DNA from: Capillibacterium thermochitinicola
GTDB taxonomy: Bacteria; Bacillota; UBA4882; UBA10575
DNA: 64,000 nt
Reading direction: 5' to 3'
Assembly: GCF_013664685.1 (NCBI RefSeq)
Contig: NZ_JAAKDE010000015.1
Location: 78,033 to 142,032, forward strand
Part shown: piece after piece, positions 18,418 through 27,389 of the stretch
Layout of the letters: every line of letters starts with the position of its first letter
How positions within the stretch are numbered: position 1 is the first letter of the stretch
Position numbers and translations under genes: made by a program
The notes under the pieces: generated by a model
Databases searched by the model: none
Seen by the model: the letters and a program-made list of their open reading frames with translations, nothing else
What the model was told of the DNA's origin: nothing

Positions 18418-18681
18418 TAAAAACCAGTTTGCCAATCACAATAAAAAAAACAGTTGCCACTGATAAATAACATGTTTGCTTGCGAAAGCTTTCCTCAGCA
18501 TGGGGAAAGCTTTTTTTGTCTCCGCTTTTGCCTCCTCCACGTCGCTTTGGGCCTGCCGGCGAAACCCCGTCGGGCGGCTTTTTAGTTGCCGGGTTAGTTT
18601 TTGAATTGTAATTTAAAGCGGTGGGATAATAAGTTTTAACATGACCGGACTGTGACGTAAGGAACGGGAGGAGGAAAATGG
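18418..18681 (+). terminator. Terminators after the ispH-rpsA operon
   Basis: Two hairpins lie in this gap. The first, 18484-18518, has arms GAAAGCTTTCC and GGGGAAAGC followed by T7 and is a convincing terminator. The second, about 18551-18583, pairs GCC-rich arms and ends in T5. The remainder, up to the GGGAGGAGG ribosome site of the next gene, has a possible TTGAAT/GATAAT promoter pair around 18600-18630 that I consider weak. Confidence 0.75.
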
Positions 18682-19365
18682 ATGAGTATCGGCTTGTTGC
18701 TACTGATTGGCGCGGGGATTTTGATCCTGTTGGGACTGGCCCAGCAGGTTTTAGACCGGCTGTATCTCAACGATAAATGGGCTTTGCTGATTCTGGCGGC
18801 GATGGTCGGTGGCAGTTTTATCGAGATCCCCCTCTACCGGGGACAGCCACCGGTCAGTATCAATTTGGGCGGGGCCCTCATCCCGCTGGCCTTGAGCATC
18901 TACGTTTTATCCCGGGCGGGGACCGCCAAAGAGACCAGCCGGGGAATTCTCGGGGCGATCCTGGTGGGTGCCCTCATTTATGGCGTAGCCAAGATCTATA
19001 AATTCGATATTAACGCCGGGATGATCGAACCCCAGTATCTGTGGGGGATTATTGCCGGAGTAACCGCTTATATCATCGGGCGGTCGCGGCGTTTGGCCTT
19101 TATCAGTGCCACCAGCGGGGTGATCCTGGCCGACATTGCCCATGCCGTGGAGGGAGCCATGCGGGGCACGCGGTACGGTCCGACCCGGATCGGGGGTGCC
19201 GGCGTGCTTGATACAGTGGTGCTCGCGGGGATCATTGGCCTGGTTTTGGCGGAAATAATCGGAGAAACCCGGGAGCGGCTGCAGGGGGGACCGGACCGTT
19301 CCGACGAACGCCCGGAAGGTCTGGTTGAACCGGAACAACAGGAAGGAGGCGCGGATCATGAATAA
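18682..19365 (+). CDS. DUF1614 family membrane protein
   Basis: A 227-residue protein with six or so membrane helices and a charged C-terminal tail. It matches the DUF1614 family, found in spore formers, often beside spoIIP as here, with no known activity. The ATG at 18682 lies after GGGAGGAGG; an ATG four bases earlier is out of frame. It ends close to the spoIIP start, so the pair is an operon and a sporulation role is inferred from context only. Confidence 0.82.
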   Translation: MSIGLLLLIGAGILILLGLAQQVLDRLYLNDKWALLILAAMVGGSFIEIPLYRGQPPVSINLGGALIPLALSIYVLSRAGTAKETSRGILGAILVGALIYGVAKIYKFDINAGMIEPQYLWGIIAGVTAYIIGRSRRLAFISATSGVILADIAHAVEGAMRGTRYGPTRIGGAGVLDTVVLAGIIGLVLAEIIGETRERLQGGPDRSDERPEGLVEPEQQEGGADHE

Positions 19366-20461
19366 AAAAGCAGTCGTTCTTGGCTGTGTGCTCCTGCTTG
19401 TCCTGCTGACGCTGGCCGGTCCGGTGTGGGGACATACGGAACGGACGGACGGCTATTATACCCTGGTGGATGCGGAAGGCCGCCGTATTGCCCGGACGGC
19501 CCATGAAGTGAAAAAAGGCGACCAGTACTTGACGGCCGACAACAAGCTGTACCGGGTGGAAAAAGTGGAGGAGAACACCGCACATCTGCGCTTTGTGCGC
19601 GAAGTAAATTTGGAGGCGGCGATCGCCCCGTCCCTTGTCACCCGGCTGGCCAGTGCGGTGGCCCGTCTTTTTCCGGGAAAAGAGGAATATGTTCAGGGTG
19701 GAAACCGCCCGGTGGCCATCTACCATACCCACTCGGCGGAGTCTTACGTTCCGACGGACGGGCGCGCCAGTATCCGGGAGAACGGCGGCATCTTTCGGGT
19801 GGGCGAAGCATTGGCCCAAGCGTTACGGGAGCGGGGGGTTAATGTTATTCACGAAAAAACACCCCACGACCCTCACGACGCGATGGCTTATGACCGGTCA
19901 CGGCGGACCGCCACCGAGCTCTTGAAGAAAAACCCCATTGCCCTGCTGGATATCCACCGGGACGCGGTCCCGGCCGACGAGTATGCGGACGAAATCAATA
20001 ATACGGCGGTCACCAAAGCCCAATTGGTGGTTGGCCGGCAAAACCCAAACATGAAAGCGAATGAAGCTTTTGCCTACCAAATCAAGTCGGTGGTCGATAA
20101 AAAATACCCCGGTTTTATCAAAGGGATTTTCTACGCCGACGGTAAGTATAACCAGGATTTGGCCCCGCGGCTGCTCCTGGTGGAGATGGGCTCCCACACC
20201 AACAGCCGGGAAGAGGCGGAAAGAGGGGCCGCGATCTTTGCGGCCGCGGCCAAAGAAGTTTTGGCCAACCCGGGGGCCAGCAACCGCGCGGTGGGTGCCG
20301 GGGCAACCCGTGCCCTTTTGTGGATCGTTGGCCTTTTGGCGGTCGGGGTGGCGATCTACTTTGCGATCAACGGCGGATTTGACAAAATCCGCACCGGGCT
20401 AGGCAGTGGCGGCGGGGGTAATGATGTCGACACCGACCAGCAATCGCCGAAGGAGGAATAG
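19358..20461 (+). CDS. spoIIP: Stage II sporulation protein P (SpoIIP-type peptidoglycan hydrolase)
   Basis: A 367-residue protein with an N-terminal signal helix, a SpoIIP amidase/endopeptidase domain and a C-terminal membrane helix near residues 320-340. In engulfment SpoIIP cuts septal peptidoglycan with SpoIID and SpoIIM. The metal-ligand YHTHSAESYVP motif (about 125), the LLDIHRDAVP motif (about 200) and the LLLVEMGSHTNSREEAE motif near the end of the domain are present. The ATG at 19358 follows GGAAGGAGG and overlaps the DUF1614 gene. Two flanking helices and a Gly-rich tail are less usual than the single N-terminal anchor. Confidence 0.88.
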   Translation: MNKKAVVLGCVLLLVLLTLAGPVWGHTERTDGYYTLVDAEGRRIARTAHEVKKGDQYLTADNKLYRVEKVEENTAHLRFVREVNLEAAIAPSLVTRLASAVARLFPGKEEYVQGGNRPVAIYHTHSAESYVPTDGRASIRENGGIFRVGEALAQALRERGVNVIHEKTPHDPHDAMAYDRSRRTATELLKKNPIALLDIHRDAVPADEYADEINNTAVTKAQLVVGRQNPNMKANEAFAYQIKSVVDKKYPGFIKGIFYADGKYNQDLAPRLLLVEMGSHTNSREEAERGAAIFAAAAKEVLANPGASNRAVGAGATRALLWIVGLLAVGVAIYFAINGGFDKIRTGLGSGGGGNDVDTDQQSPKEE

Positions 20462-20464
20462 AGT

Positions 20465-20887
20465 TTTAAAGTAATCTACCATTGGGAGGGCGAAGATGGG
20501 GTGGCCCCTTTGGCGGCCGCCATTCATCTCGGGTATTTACCCTCCCGGGTCGAGACCGAAGCGGAGCTCCGTTTCCTTCTCCGGCAAGAACTGCCGTTGC
20601 GGAAAGGGGTTACTCCCCGCGAATTTGGCGTGTTGTTTCTGGCGGGGCGGGGACGGCGAGGGGAAGAGGTTTACACCTTGGCCACCGGAAAAAAACCGGC
20701 TTTGGTGCTGAAAACAATCACGAAGCTCCTTCCGCTTCTGGGGGAAGACCCATTAAATTACCATTTTATTGACTGTAAAGCCGCCCTTGACCAGTACCGC
20801 AAGCAGAGAGCTGTGAGTAGCCCGGCACTTTGCGGTTGGTATAATGCGATCGGCCGGATGGTCCGGGAAGTGCAAAGGAGTTTGTAG
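20465..20887 (+). CDS. DUF3189 family protein, first copy, without a canonical start codon at the expected place
   Basis: A protein of about 140 residues, paralogous to the next gene. Homology to the second copy (KVIYH then HLGYLP versus HLGNLP) begins at 20468. The expected start codon at 20465 reads TTT, with an ideal AGGAGGA site eight bases upstream; the next in-frame upstream codon is AGT, then the spoIIP stop TAG. The first normal in-frame start is the GTG at 20501, with GGGAGGG upstream, which would cut 12 conserved residues. The rest is intact. Either one base is misread (TTG expected), the start is non-canonical, or a truncated form is made. The His-Ser-Ser of the second copy is absent. 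Function unknown. Confidence 0.7.
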   Translation, partial: FKVIYHWEGEDGVAPLAAAIHLGYLPSRVETEAELRFLLRQELPLRKGVTPREFGVLFLAGRGRRGEEVYTLATGKKPALVLKTITKLLPLLGEDPLNYHFIDCKAALDQYRKQRAVSSPALCGWYNAIGRMVREVQRSL

Positions 20888-21349
20888 GTGAAGGTAATCT
20901 ATCATTGCTACGGACGGGCCCATTCGTCGGTGGTTGCTTCCCATTTACATTTGGGAAACTTGCCGCTGGACGGACCCGTCTCGCCGGAGCAAATTATGGC
21001 GATCCCCGAATTTGACCGCGCCGAAGCGGAGGACTTTGGCGAGCCATATTTTGTGGGTCGGGACGAAGCAGGAAACGAGGTGTATATCTTGGGCCTGAAC
21101 AGCCAGGCCCCCCTTTGTGTAAGGGCCATTCTCAGCTTGGCCGGCCACCTGGGTGTGGCCGACCAGATCATCCTGGTTAACACCTTGACGGCGATTGGTT
21201 TGACCACCCGCATCGGGGGTTTTATCTCCAAAAAGCTCCGCTGTCCCCAGTGGGGGAAACCCTTGGCGGCCCGTGGCATCGTTCAGTCTTTACCCCGCCT
21301 GCGGCAATTGGTCAGGGTCGTCAAAAAGGAAATAGCGCGGAAGGGATAA
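20888..21349 (+). CDS. DUF3189 family protein, second copy
   Basis: A 153-residue protein of the DUF3189 family. It begins MKVIYHCYGRAHSSVVASHLHLGNLP, an N-terminal pattern with a Cys-Tyr-Gly and His-Ser-Ser that resembles a nucleotide- or phosphate-binding start. The GTG start directly follows the stop of the first copy. DUF3189 genes occur in spore-forming Clostridia and this pair follows spoIIP. No catalytic function is known to me. Tandem duplication and divergence is the simplest origin. Confidence 0.75.
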   Translation: MKVIYHCYGRAHSSVVASHLHLGNLPLDGPVSPEQIMAIPEFDRAEAEDFGEPYFVGRDEAGNEVYILGLNSQAPLCVRAILSLAGHLGVADQIILVNTLTAIGLTTRIGGFISKKLRCPQWGKPLAARGIVQSLPRLRQLVRVVKKEIARKG

Positions 21350-21410
21350 GTCCGCGATTCTTGAGTACCGCGGCCCTTTGACTTGGGTCCAGAGCTGGGG
21401 AGGGATTAAG

Positions 21411-22370
21411 ATCAAGATCGGAATTCCACGGGCGTTGCTCTATTACTGGTATGGACCGTTGTGGCGCGTTTTTTTCGAGGAGTTGGGCCTGACCCCGGTC
21501 GTCTCGGGACCAACCGGGAAAGATCTTTTGAACACCGGGGTAAAGGCCAGCGTTGATGAGGCCTGTCTGCCGGTGAAAGTATTCATCGGCCACTGTTTAT
21601 CCTTGAGCAACCGCTGTGATTTTTTATTGGCGCCCCGCTTGGTGAGTATAAACCGAAAGGATTATATTTGCCCTAAATTTATGGGTTTACCGGAGATGGT
21701 CAAGCAAGCGGTGGGAAAACAGCCCCTCTTCATTTGGAAAAGTGAGAAAAACTGTGCGATAGGATCACCGCAAGCGCTTCCGGCCGCCCTGCGCCAGGGG
21801 TATTCCACCCGGCGGATCAAAAAGGGGCTGCAAAAGGCGGAAGCAGCTTTCCGTACCTACCACCGCCTACTCCAGAAGGGTTTCTTCCCGGCGGAAGCGG
21901 AGGCCGTTCTCTTCGGCGGCGTGCCTCCTGCCCGGGAGGATACGGGGCGGCGGATTGGCCTCATCGGCCATCCCTATTGTCTATATGATCCTTACATCAA
22001 TTTAGGGACAATTGGCCTTTTACAACGCTATGGGTTTAAAGTATTAGCCCCTGAGTATATCCCGCCCCGGCAAATCGAGGAGGAACTGCAGATCCTGGCC
22101 AAGCCCATGTTTTGGACTTTGAGTCAACGGATCTTCGGTACCTTCCGTCTTTTGTGCAAACAGAAGGTGGAGGGGATCATTTACCTCAGCGCCTTTGCCT
22201 GTGGTCCGGAAGCTTTAATCGGCGAGCTGGTGAAGAGGGAAGCCAAAGCGCTTGGACTGCCCCTCCTTCACCTGGTGCTGGATGAGCATTCGGGGGAAGC
22301 CGGAATGGTGACGAGAATTGAAGCGTTTATCGATCTTTTACAGAGAAAGAGGAGATTAAGTTGCGTTTAA
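21411..22370 (+). CDS. DUF2229-type protein of the acyl-CoA dehydratase/activase family, first subunit
   Basis: A protein of about 319 residues, related to one half of the DUF2229 region found fused to 2-hydroxyacyl-CoA dehydratase activases. The canonical N-terminus is KIGIPRALLYYWYGPLW. Conserved Cys are in VDEACLPVK, YICPKF and FACGPE, and the C-terminus has LVLDEHSGEAGMVTR. These Cys could bind an iron-sulfur cluster (inference). The codon before KIGIPRALL is ATC at 21411, spaced six bases from GGGGAGGG; the nearest normal start is TTG at 21378 with no ribosome site. It overlaps the next gene and belongs to a three-gene cluster with the activase. Substrate unknown. Confidence 0.75.
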   Translation: MKIGIPRALLYYWYGPLWRVFFEELGLTPVVSGPTGKDLLNTGVKASVDEACLPVKVFIGHCLSLSNRCDFLLAPRLVSINRKDYICPKFMGLPEMVKQAVGKQPLFIWKSEKNCAIGSPQALPAALRQGYSTRRIKKGLQKAEAAFRTYHRLLQKGFFPAEAEAVLFGGVPPAREDTGRRIGLIGHPYCLYDPYINLGTIGLLQRYGFKVLAPEYIPPRQIEEELQILAKPMFWTLSQRIFGTFRLLCKQKVEGIIYLSAFACGPEALIGELVKREAKALGLPLLHLVLDEHSGEAGMVTRIEAFIDLLQRKRRLSCV

Positions 22371-23467
22371 CCTTTCCCCATATGGGGCTCCTTTCGATTC
22401 CGGTGGAGACTTTGCTGAACAGCCTTGGCCACGAGGCGGTGCCTGCCCCGCCGACCAATAAACGCACTTTTGAACTGGGAGTCAAGTATTCGCCGGAAGG
22501 AGCCTGTCTCCCTTTTAAGATTAACCTGGGTAACTTTATTGAGGCTTTGGAACAGGGAGCGGAAGGAATTTTGATGGGCGGGGGTGTCGGCCCTTGCCGT
22601 TTCGGTTATTACGCTCAGGTTCAACAACGGATCCTGGCGGATTTGGGTTATAAATTCGAGCTGTTCCTGATCGAACCGTTGGGGGGTGAGCGGCGGGAGC
22701 TTTACCGCACGTTACGGATGTTGCTGGCGAATGTTCCGCTAACCCAGGCTATGGCCGCCTTTCGCCTGGCCTGGCAGAAGATCCGCTGGGTCGATCAGGG
22801 CAACGCGCTGCTCCGTTACATCCTACCCCGTAGTGGAGACCGGGTGAAAGCGCAGCGCAGTTACGAACATTTTCTGGCGGCGATGCGGCAGGAGAAAAAG
22901 ATGGAAAAGTTCGGCGACCACTACCGGGAACTTGAGCAGGAGCTCCGTGGGAACCTCCGGCCCGAGACCGAACCGCCGCTGCGGGTTAAGATTATCGGTG
23001 AAATCTATATGGTATTGGAACCAAGGGTCAATTTCCACCTGGAAATGCTTCTGGGCGAAATGGGGGTGGAAGTGGTCCGGACCATGTCCGTCTCCCAGTG
23101 GTTGGAAGAGCATTTGTTTGGCTTTTTCTACCCCCACCACCGGCGGCGCACGGTTCTGCTTTCCGCACCTTTTTTGCCGTCCTTTGTTGGCGGCCACGGC
23201 CGGGAAACCATTGCGGAAATGGTCGATGCGGGGGTTAACGGTTTGGATGGGGTGATCCAAGTCCTACCCTTCACCTGTATGCCGGAGATTGTCGCCCAAA
23301 GTATTACCCCGGCGGTCAGCGCCGCCTACCAACTTCCCATATTGACCCTGGTCCTCGATGAGCATTCGGCGGAAGCGGGCGTGCTGACCCGTTTGGAAGC
23401 CTTTGTCGATCTGCTGCGGCGCCGCCGGGCGCAGGGCAAGGGGGCAAGGAGAGTGTTCTCCAGCTAA
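22361..23467 (+). CDS. DUF2229-type protein of the acyl-CoA dehydratase/activase family, second subunit
   Basis: A 368-residue protein related to the preceding gene and to 2-hydroxyacyl-CoA dehydratase subunits. It has Cys in EGACLPFK (about 45), GVGPCRFGYYAQVQ (about 80) and LPFTCMPEIVA, and the shared LVLDEHSAEAG motif near the C-terminus. The TTG start, with AGAGGAG upstream, overlaps the stop of the first subunit. In many Bacteria the equivalent region is one large protein with the activase; here it is split. A role as electron-driven reductase or dehydratase partner of the activase is inferred. Confidence 0.75.
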   Translation: MRLTFPHMGLLSIPVETLLNSLGHEAVPAPPTNKRTFELGVKYSPEGACLPFKINLGNFIEALEQGAEGILMGGGVGPCRFGYYAQVQQRILADLGYKFELFLIEPLGGERRELYRTLRMLLANVPLTQAMAAFRLAWQKIRWVDQGNALLRYILPRSGDRVKAQRSYEHFLAAMRQEKKMEKFGDHYRELEQELRGNLRPETEPPLRVKIIGEIYMVLEPRVNFHLEMLLGEMGVEVVRTMSVSQWLEEHLFGFFYPHHRRRTVLLSAPFLPSFVGGHGRETIAEMVDAGVNGLDGVIQVLPFTCMPEIVAQSITPAVSAAYQLPILTLVLDEHSAEAGVLTRLEAFVDLLRRRRAQGKGARRVFSS

Positions 23468-23536
23468 GAAAACTTATCTAAGAAGTTCAAGTCACTCATG
23501 AAAACCATCCTGCCCTAATCGAAAGGGCTAGGAGCG

Positions 23537-24541
23537 ATGAGTAACGCGTTTTTGGAAGGTGATCCGATGGAAGACGGTGTTTATCTAGGGGTGGATGTAG
23601 GTTCGGTCAGTACGAACCTGGTGGTGATGGCGCCCAGCGGGCGGATTATCAAAAAAATCTACCTGCGGACCGAGGGCAACCCCATTGGTTCGGTTCAAAA
23701 GGCCTTTTGTGAAGTGGCACCGGAGTTTGCGGCGGTAAAGGTCTTGGGGGTTGGGGTGACCGGTTCGGGGCGGCAGTTGATTGGGACCATTATCGGGGCC
23801 GATGTGATCAAAAACGAGATTACCGCCCACGGGGTGGCGGCTTTACGTGCTTATCCCGAAGTCCGGACGGTGCTGGAGATTGGCGGCCAGGATTCAAAGA
23901 TTATTCTGATTGAAAACGGGGTGGCGGTGGATTTCGGGATGAATACGGTCTGCGCGGCCGGAACCGGTTCGTTCCTGGACCAACAGGCGCACCGGCTTAA
24001 CCTGTCAATCTCCGAATTTGGTCAGATTGCTTTACGTTCAAAAAATCCGGTGCGGATCGCGGGGCGTTGTTCGGTCTTTGCCGAATCGGACATGATCCAC
24101 AAGCAACAGATGGGCCACAGCCTGGAGGATATTGTGGCGGGCTTATGTACGGCCCTGGTCCGGAACTACTTGAACAATGTGGGGAAAGGGAAGGAAATCC
24201 GGCCGCCGATCCTGTTCCAGGGGGGCGTGGCGGCGAACGCCGGGATAAAAAGGGCTTTCGAGCAGGAGTTGGGGCACCCGGTGATCGTTCCGGAGTACTA
24301 CGATACGATGGGTGCCTGGGGTTGTGCCTTACTGGCCCAGGAGGAAAAAGCGGCCTACGGCAAGACGCGTTTTCGCGGGTTCCAACTGGCGGAGGAGGAG
24401 ATCAGCGTCACCAGTTTCGAGTGTGTGGACTGTCCCAACCGCTGCGAGGTGATCAACGTCCATATTAACCGGCGCCCGCTCTCGGGTTGGGGCGACCGCT
24501 GCGGCAAGTGGCAAAGGATAAACGCCGAAGCCACCGGGTAA
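23537..24541 (+). CDS. Acyl-CoA dehydratase activase (BadF/BadG/HgdC-type ATPase)
   Basis: A 334-residue member of the ASKHA-fold activase family that uses ATP and a [4Fe-4S] cluster to inject a low-potential electron into a partner enzyme. Visible motifs: phosphate-1 GVDVGSVSTNLV (about 18-29), VGVTGSGRQL, IGGQDSK, and the two cluster Cys, in TVCAAGTGSF and AGRCSVFAESD. A C-terminal extension has CVDCPNRCEV, a possible second cluster or zinc site. It sits 69 bases after the DUF2229 pair, whose products are its likely targets; no standard dehydratase alpha/beta pair is visible. Confidence 0.88.
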   Translation: MSNAFLEGDPMEDGVYLGVDVGSVSTNLVVMAPSGRIIKKIYLRTEGNPIGSVQKAFCEVAPEFAAVKVLGVGVTGSGRQLIGTIIGADVIKNEITAHGVAALRAYPEVRTVLEIGGQDSKIILIENGVAVDFGMNTVCAAGTGSFLDQQAHRLNLSISEFGQIALRSKNPVRIAGRCSVFAESDMIHKQQMGHSLEDIVAGLCTALVRNYLNNVGKGKEIRPPILFQGGVAANAGIKRAFEQELGHPVIVPEYYDTMGAWGCALLAQEEKAAYGKTRFRGFQLAEEEISVTSFECVDCPNRCEVINVHINRRPLSGWGDRCGKWQRINAEATG

Positions 24542-24624
24542 AATAAACCAGAAGAACAAAGAAAGGACAACGGGTTCAATCTGACAAGCGCGATCCGTAA
24601 ACAAGGTAATTTGCACAGGAGAAC

Positions 24625-26295
24625 ATGAGGTTAAGAATGAAAAAACGAACTTTTCGCCGGCCCCGTCCTGTGGCCGAATTGCGTAAGGATAAGGATAAAG
24701 AAGAAAAACAGTGTTCAGGAGTGCAAGGCGGGCAGGAGGAAGGACCACCCCTGGCCTCTGATTTGGCGGCGAATATCGCCTATTTAAAGGAACGGATCGG
24801 AGCCAGCAACGATGTGGTCTTCCGTGAGTTTGTCATTCCCCTGCCCCAACCGGCCCGGGCGGTCCTTGTCTTTGTGGATGGGCTGGTCAGCGGGCAAACG
24901 ATTAATGAATATATTCTCCTGACGCTGACTGCTTTTGAGGGGACCGACGCCGACTGGGCACTGGACCGGCGGAACCTGGCCGAAAAAGTTAAAGAACATA
25001 TTCTGAGCATCGGTGAAGTAAGCGTTCAGAACCAATGGGCACCGGTGATCACCGCGATTCTGTCCGGGGAGTCGGCTTTATTTTTAGAAGGCGAAGACCG
25101 GGTGCTGATCTGCAACACCCGGGGTTGGGAGCACCGGGGGATTGACGAACCGCCCACCGAAGCGGCGGTTCGGGGACCGCGGGTCGGGTTTAGTGAAGTC
25201 TTGCGTACCAATACCGCCCAAGTGCGGCGCTGGATCCGCGACCCGGATCTCAGGATCAAAGGAATAAAAGTGGGGAAACGTACCCAGACCGATGTGGCCA
25301 TTGTTTTTCTGGAGTCGGTCGCCAACCCCGACCTGGTGGCCGAGGTTGAGAAGCGCCTGCAGCGGATCGACATCGACGGGGTGTTGGAGAGCGCCTATTT
25401 GCAGGAATACATTGAAGACCAGCCGTACAGCCTCTTTCCGACCTTGCAAGTGACGGAACGGGTGGACCGGGTGGTGGCGGCCTTGCTCGACGGAAAAGTG
25501 GCGGTTCTGGTCGACAATACCCCTTTTGCCCTCTTGATGCCGGTCACCTTCTGGCAGCTTTATTATTCGGCGGAAGATTACTATCACCGGTGGCCGCTGT
25601 CCATCCTGATCCGGATGATCCGTTTTCTCGCCTTTTTCTTCTCGCTGTATCTACCGGCCATCTTTATTGCGCTCGCGGTTCATAACCCGGAGCTTATCCC
25701 ATTTAACCTGGCGATCAAAATTGCCGGAACGCGCGAAGGGATTCCATTTCCCGTTTTCCTGGAGACCTTGTTCATGGAACTGGCCATCGAGATTCTCCGG
25801 GAAGCCTCGATCCGGTTGCCCGGCCCCTTCGGCCAGACCATCGGGATCGTGGGCGGTTTTATCCTGGGTGATACGGCGGTCCGGGCCGGTTTAATCTCCC
25901 CGATCATGACGATTATTGTGGCTTTAACCGCGATCTGTTCTTTTACCGCGCCCAGCTTCGGGGTGGCGATTACCATGCGGATCTTACGGTTCCCGTTAAT
26001 GCTGATTGGACAGGTCGGCGGGTTATACGGTCTATCGATTGCGACCATTCTGCTGTTAATCAATATGGCCGGGATCCGTTCCTTCGGCGTGCCCTTCCTT
26101 TCGCCGGTCGTGCCATTGAACCTTTCTGATCTAAAGGATTTCTTGTTCGTCGCTCCGCGCTGGGCGATGATTAAACGGCCGCTGATCAACGAACCCATTG
26201 ATATCCGGCGGGAAGGTTCCAAAGCGAGAAACTGGCGCGAAGCGTTGCTTTACCCGCCGTCCCGTCGGCCCCGAGGAGGAAAACAGGAAGAATGA
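24625..26295 (+). CDS. gerAA: Spore germination protein, GerAA family
   Basis: A 556-residue A subunit of a GerA-type nutrient germinant receptor in the inner spore membrane. The N-terminal soluble part (about 1-290) contains the SVANPDLVAEVEKRL region, and the C-terminal part has about five membrane helices with the PxPVFLETLFMELAIEILREA signature (PFPVFLET) and GQTIGIVGG. The ATG follows AGGAGAAC. It is the first of a coupled gerAA-gerAB-gerAC operon; sigma-G control is expected but not demonstrated. Confidence 0.93.
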   Translation: MRLRMKKRTFRRPRPVAELRKDKDKEEKQCSGVQGGQEEGPPLASDLAANIAYLKERIGASNDVVFREFVIPLPQPARAVLVFVDGLVSGQTINEYILLTLTAFEGTDADWALDRRNLAEKVKEHILSIGEVSVQNQWAPVITAILSGESALFLEGEDRVLICNTRGWEHRGIDEPPTEAAVRGPRVGFSEVLRTNTAQVRRWIRDPDLRIKGIKVGKRTQTDVAIVFLESVANPDLVAEVEKRLQRIDIDGVLESAYLQEYIEDQPYSLFPTLQVTERVDRVVAALLDGKVAVLVDNTPFALLMPVTFWQLYYSAEDYYHRWPLSILIRMIRFLAFFFSLYLPAIFIALAVHNPELIPFNLAIKIAGTREGIPFPVFLETLFMELAIEILREASIRLPGPFGQTIGIVGGFILGDTAVRAGLISPIMTIIVALTAICSFTAPSFGVAITMRILRFPLMLIGQVGGLYGLSIATILLLINMAGIRSFGVPFLSPVVPLNLSDLKDFLFVAPRWAMIKRPLINEPIDIRREGSKARNWREALLYPPSRRPRGGKQEE

Positions 26296-27389
26296 ATGGG
26301 AAACAACGGTTGTTATCGGCTCGCCAAATCACCTTGTTGGTTTTGGGTTTCGGGATCGGGGGAGGGGTTTTAACCCTCCCCAGTTCGGCAGCGGCAGTCT
26401 TTGGGCCCTCCGGTTGGCTGCTGGTTTTCGTTCTGGGTTTGTTATACACCGGAAGTGGCTGGATTGCCGCCCGGTTGGCCGCCAAGTTTCCCGAGGAGAC
26501 GATCATCGAATACAGCCCCCGCCTCCTTGGAAAATGGTTCGGCTTCCTGTTCAACGTGGTCTTTATTCTTCACTTATTTCTGGTTATTCCGGTGAACATC
26601 CGGATTCTCCAGGAACTGGTCAACATCTCGCTCCTCCCGGGGGCGCCCACTTGGTTCGTGAGCGGCTCCTATCTTTTGGTCATGATCTACGGCGCGACCC
26701 GCCCGGTTGACCAGATTGCACAAGTGAATGAGCTTCTAATCGAGATCGCTGTGCTTATCGGCTCTTTTGTCGCCCTTGCGGCTTTACAGCATTTTAAACT
26801 GCTGCATCTAATGCCGCTGTTCAGTTGGGACCAGCTCAAGCTGGACAAAATCGATCAGTTGGTCGGGATGACTTTCGCCTTTGGGAGTATTCCGGTAGTG
26901 AGCATGGTTGTTCCATATATCCAACGACCACAGCAGGTAACAAAGGCAACCGTGAAGGCGATTTTGATCATTACCGTGGTTTATACTTTTTTTACCATTT
27001 CGGTCCTCGGCGTTTTTGGGTATAAAGAAGCGATCGATCTTTCCTGGGTCGCGCTGGAACTGGCAAAATCCGTTAATATTCAGGCGGTTATCCTCCAAAG
27101 GTTGGATTTAATCCTGATTGTTTCATGGATCTCAGCCTTGTTTACCACCGGTTTTATCTCCAGTTTTCTGGTGGGGTCGGGTTTGGCCCAACTGCTCCGG
27201 GTCCGTAAAAGATCGGCTATTCTTTGGGGGCTGGTTCCGGTCATTTACTACCTGAGTACCCTCCTGAAAAATTACTTTGTCTGGAGCAAGGCCGGTTTTT
27301 ATGTGGCCTTGTTGTCACTGGTGATTACTTTTTTCTGCTATCCTTTGCTTTACCTTTTGAGTTTATGGAAGGGGAAACGCCATGTCTAG
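26292..27389 (+). CDS. gerAB: Spore germination permease, GerAB family
   Basis: A 365-residue APC-superfamily protein with ten membrane helices, the B subunit of a germinant receptor that probably binds the germinant. The N-terminal SARQITLLVLGFGIGGGVLTLP pattern is characteristic of the GerAB/ArcD/ProY germination permeases. It overlaps gerAA (ATGA) and gerAC, which implies translational coupling of all three subunits. Germinant identity cannot be read from sequence. Confidence 0.92.
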   Translation: MNGKQRLLSARQITLLVLGFGIGGGVLTLPSSAAAVFGPSGWLLVFVLGLLYTGSGWIAARLAAKFPEETIIEYSPRLLGKWFGFLFNVVFILHLFLVIPVNIRILQELVNISLLPGAPTWFVSGSYLLVMIYGATRPVDQIAQVNELLIEIAVLIGSFVALAALQHFKLLHLMPLFSWDQLKLDKIDQLVGMTFAFGSIPVVSMVVPYIQRPQQVTKATVKAILIITVVYTFFTISVLGVFGYKEAIDLSWVALELAKSVNIQAVILQRLDLILIVSWISALFTTGFISSFLVGSGLAQLLRVRKRSAILWGLVPVIYYLSTLLKNYFVWSKAGFYVALLSLVITFFCYPLLYLLSLWKGKRHV

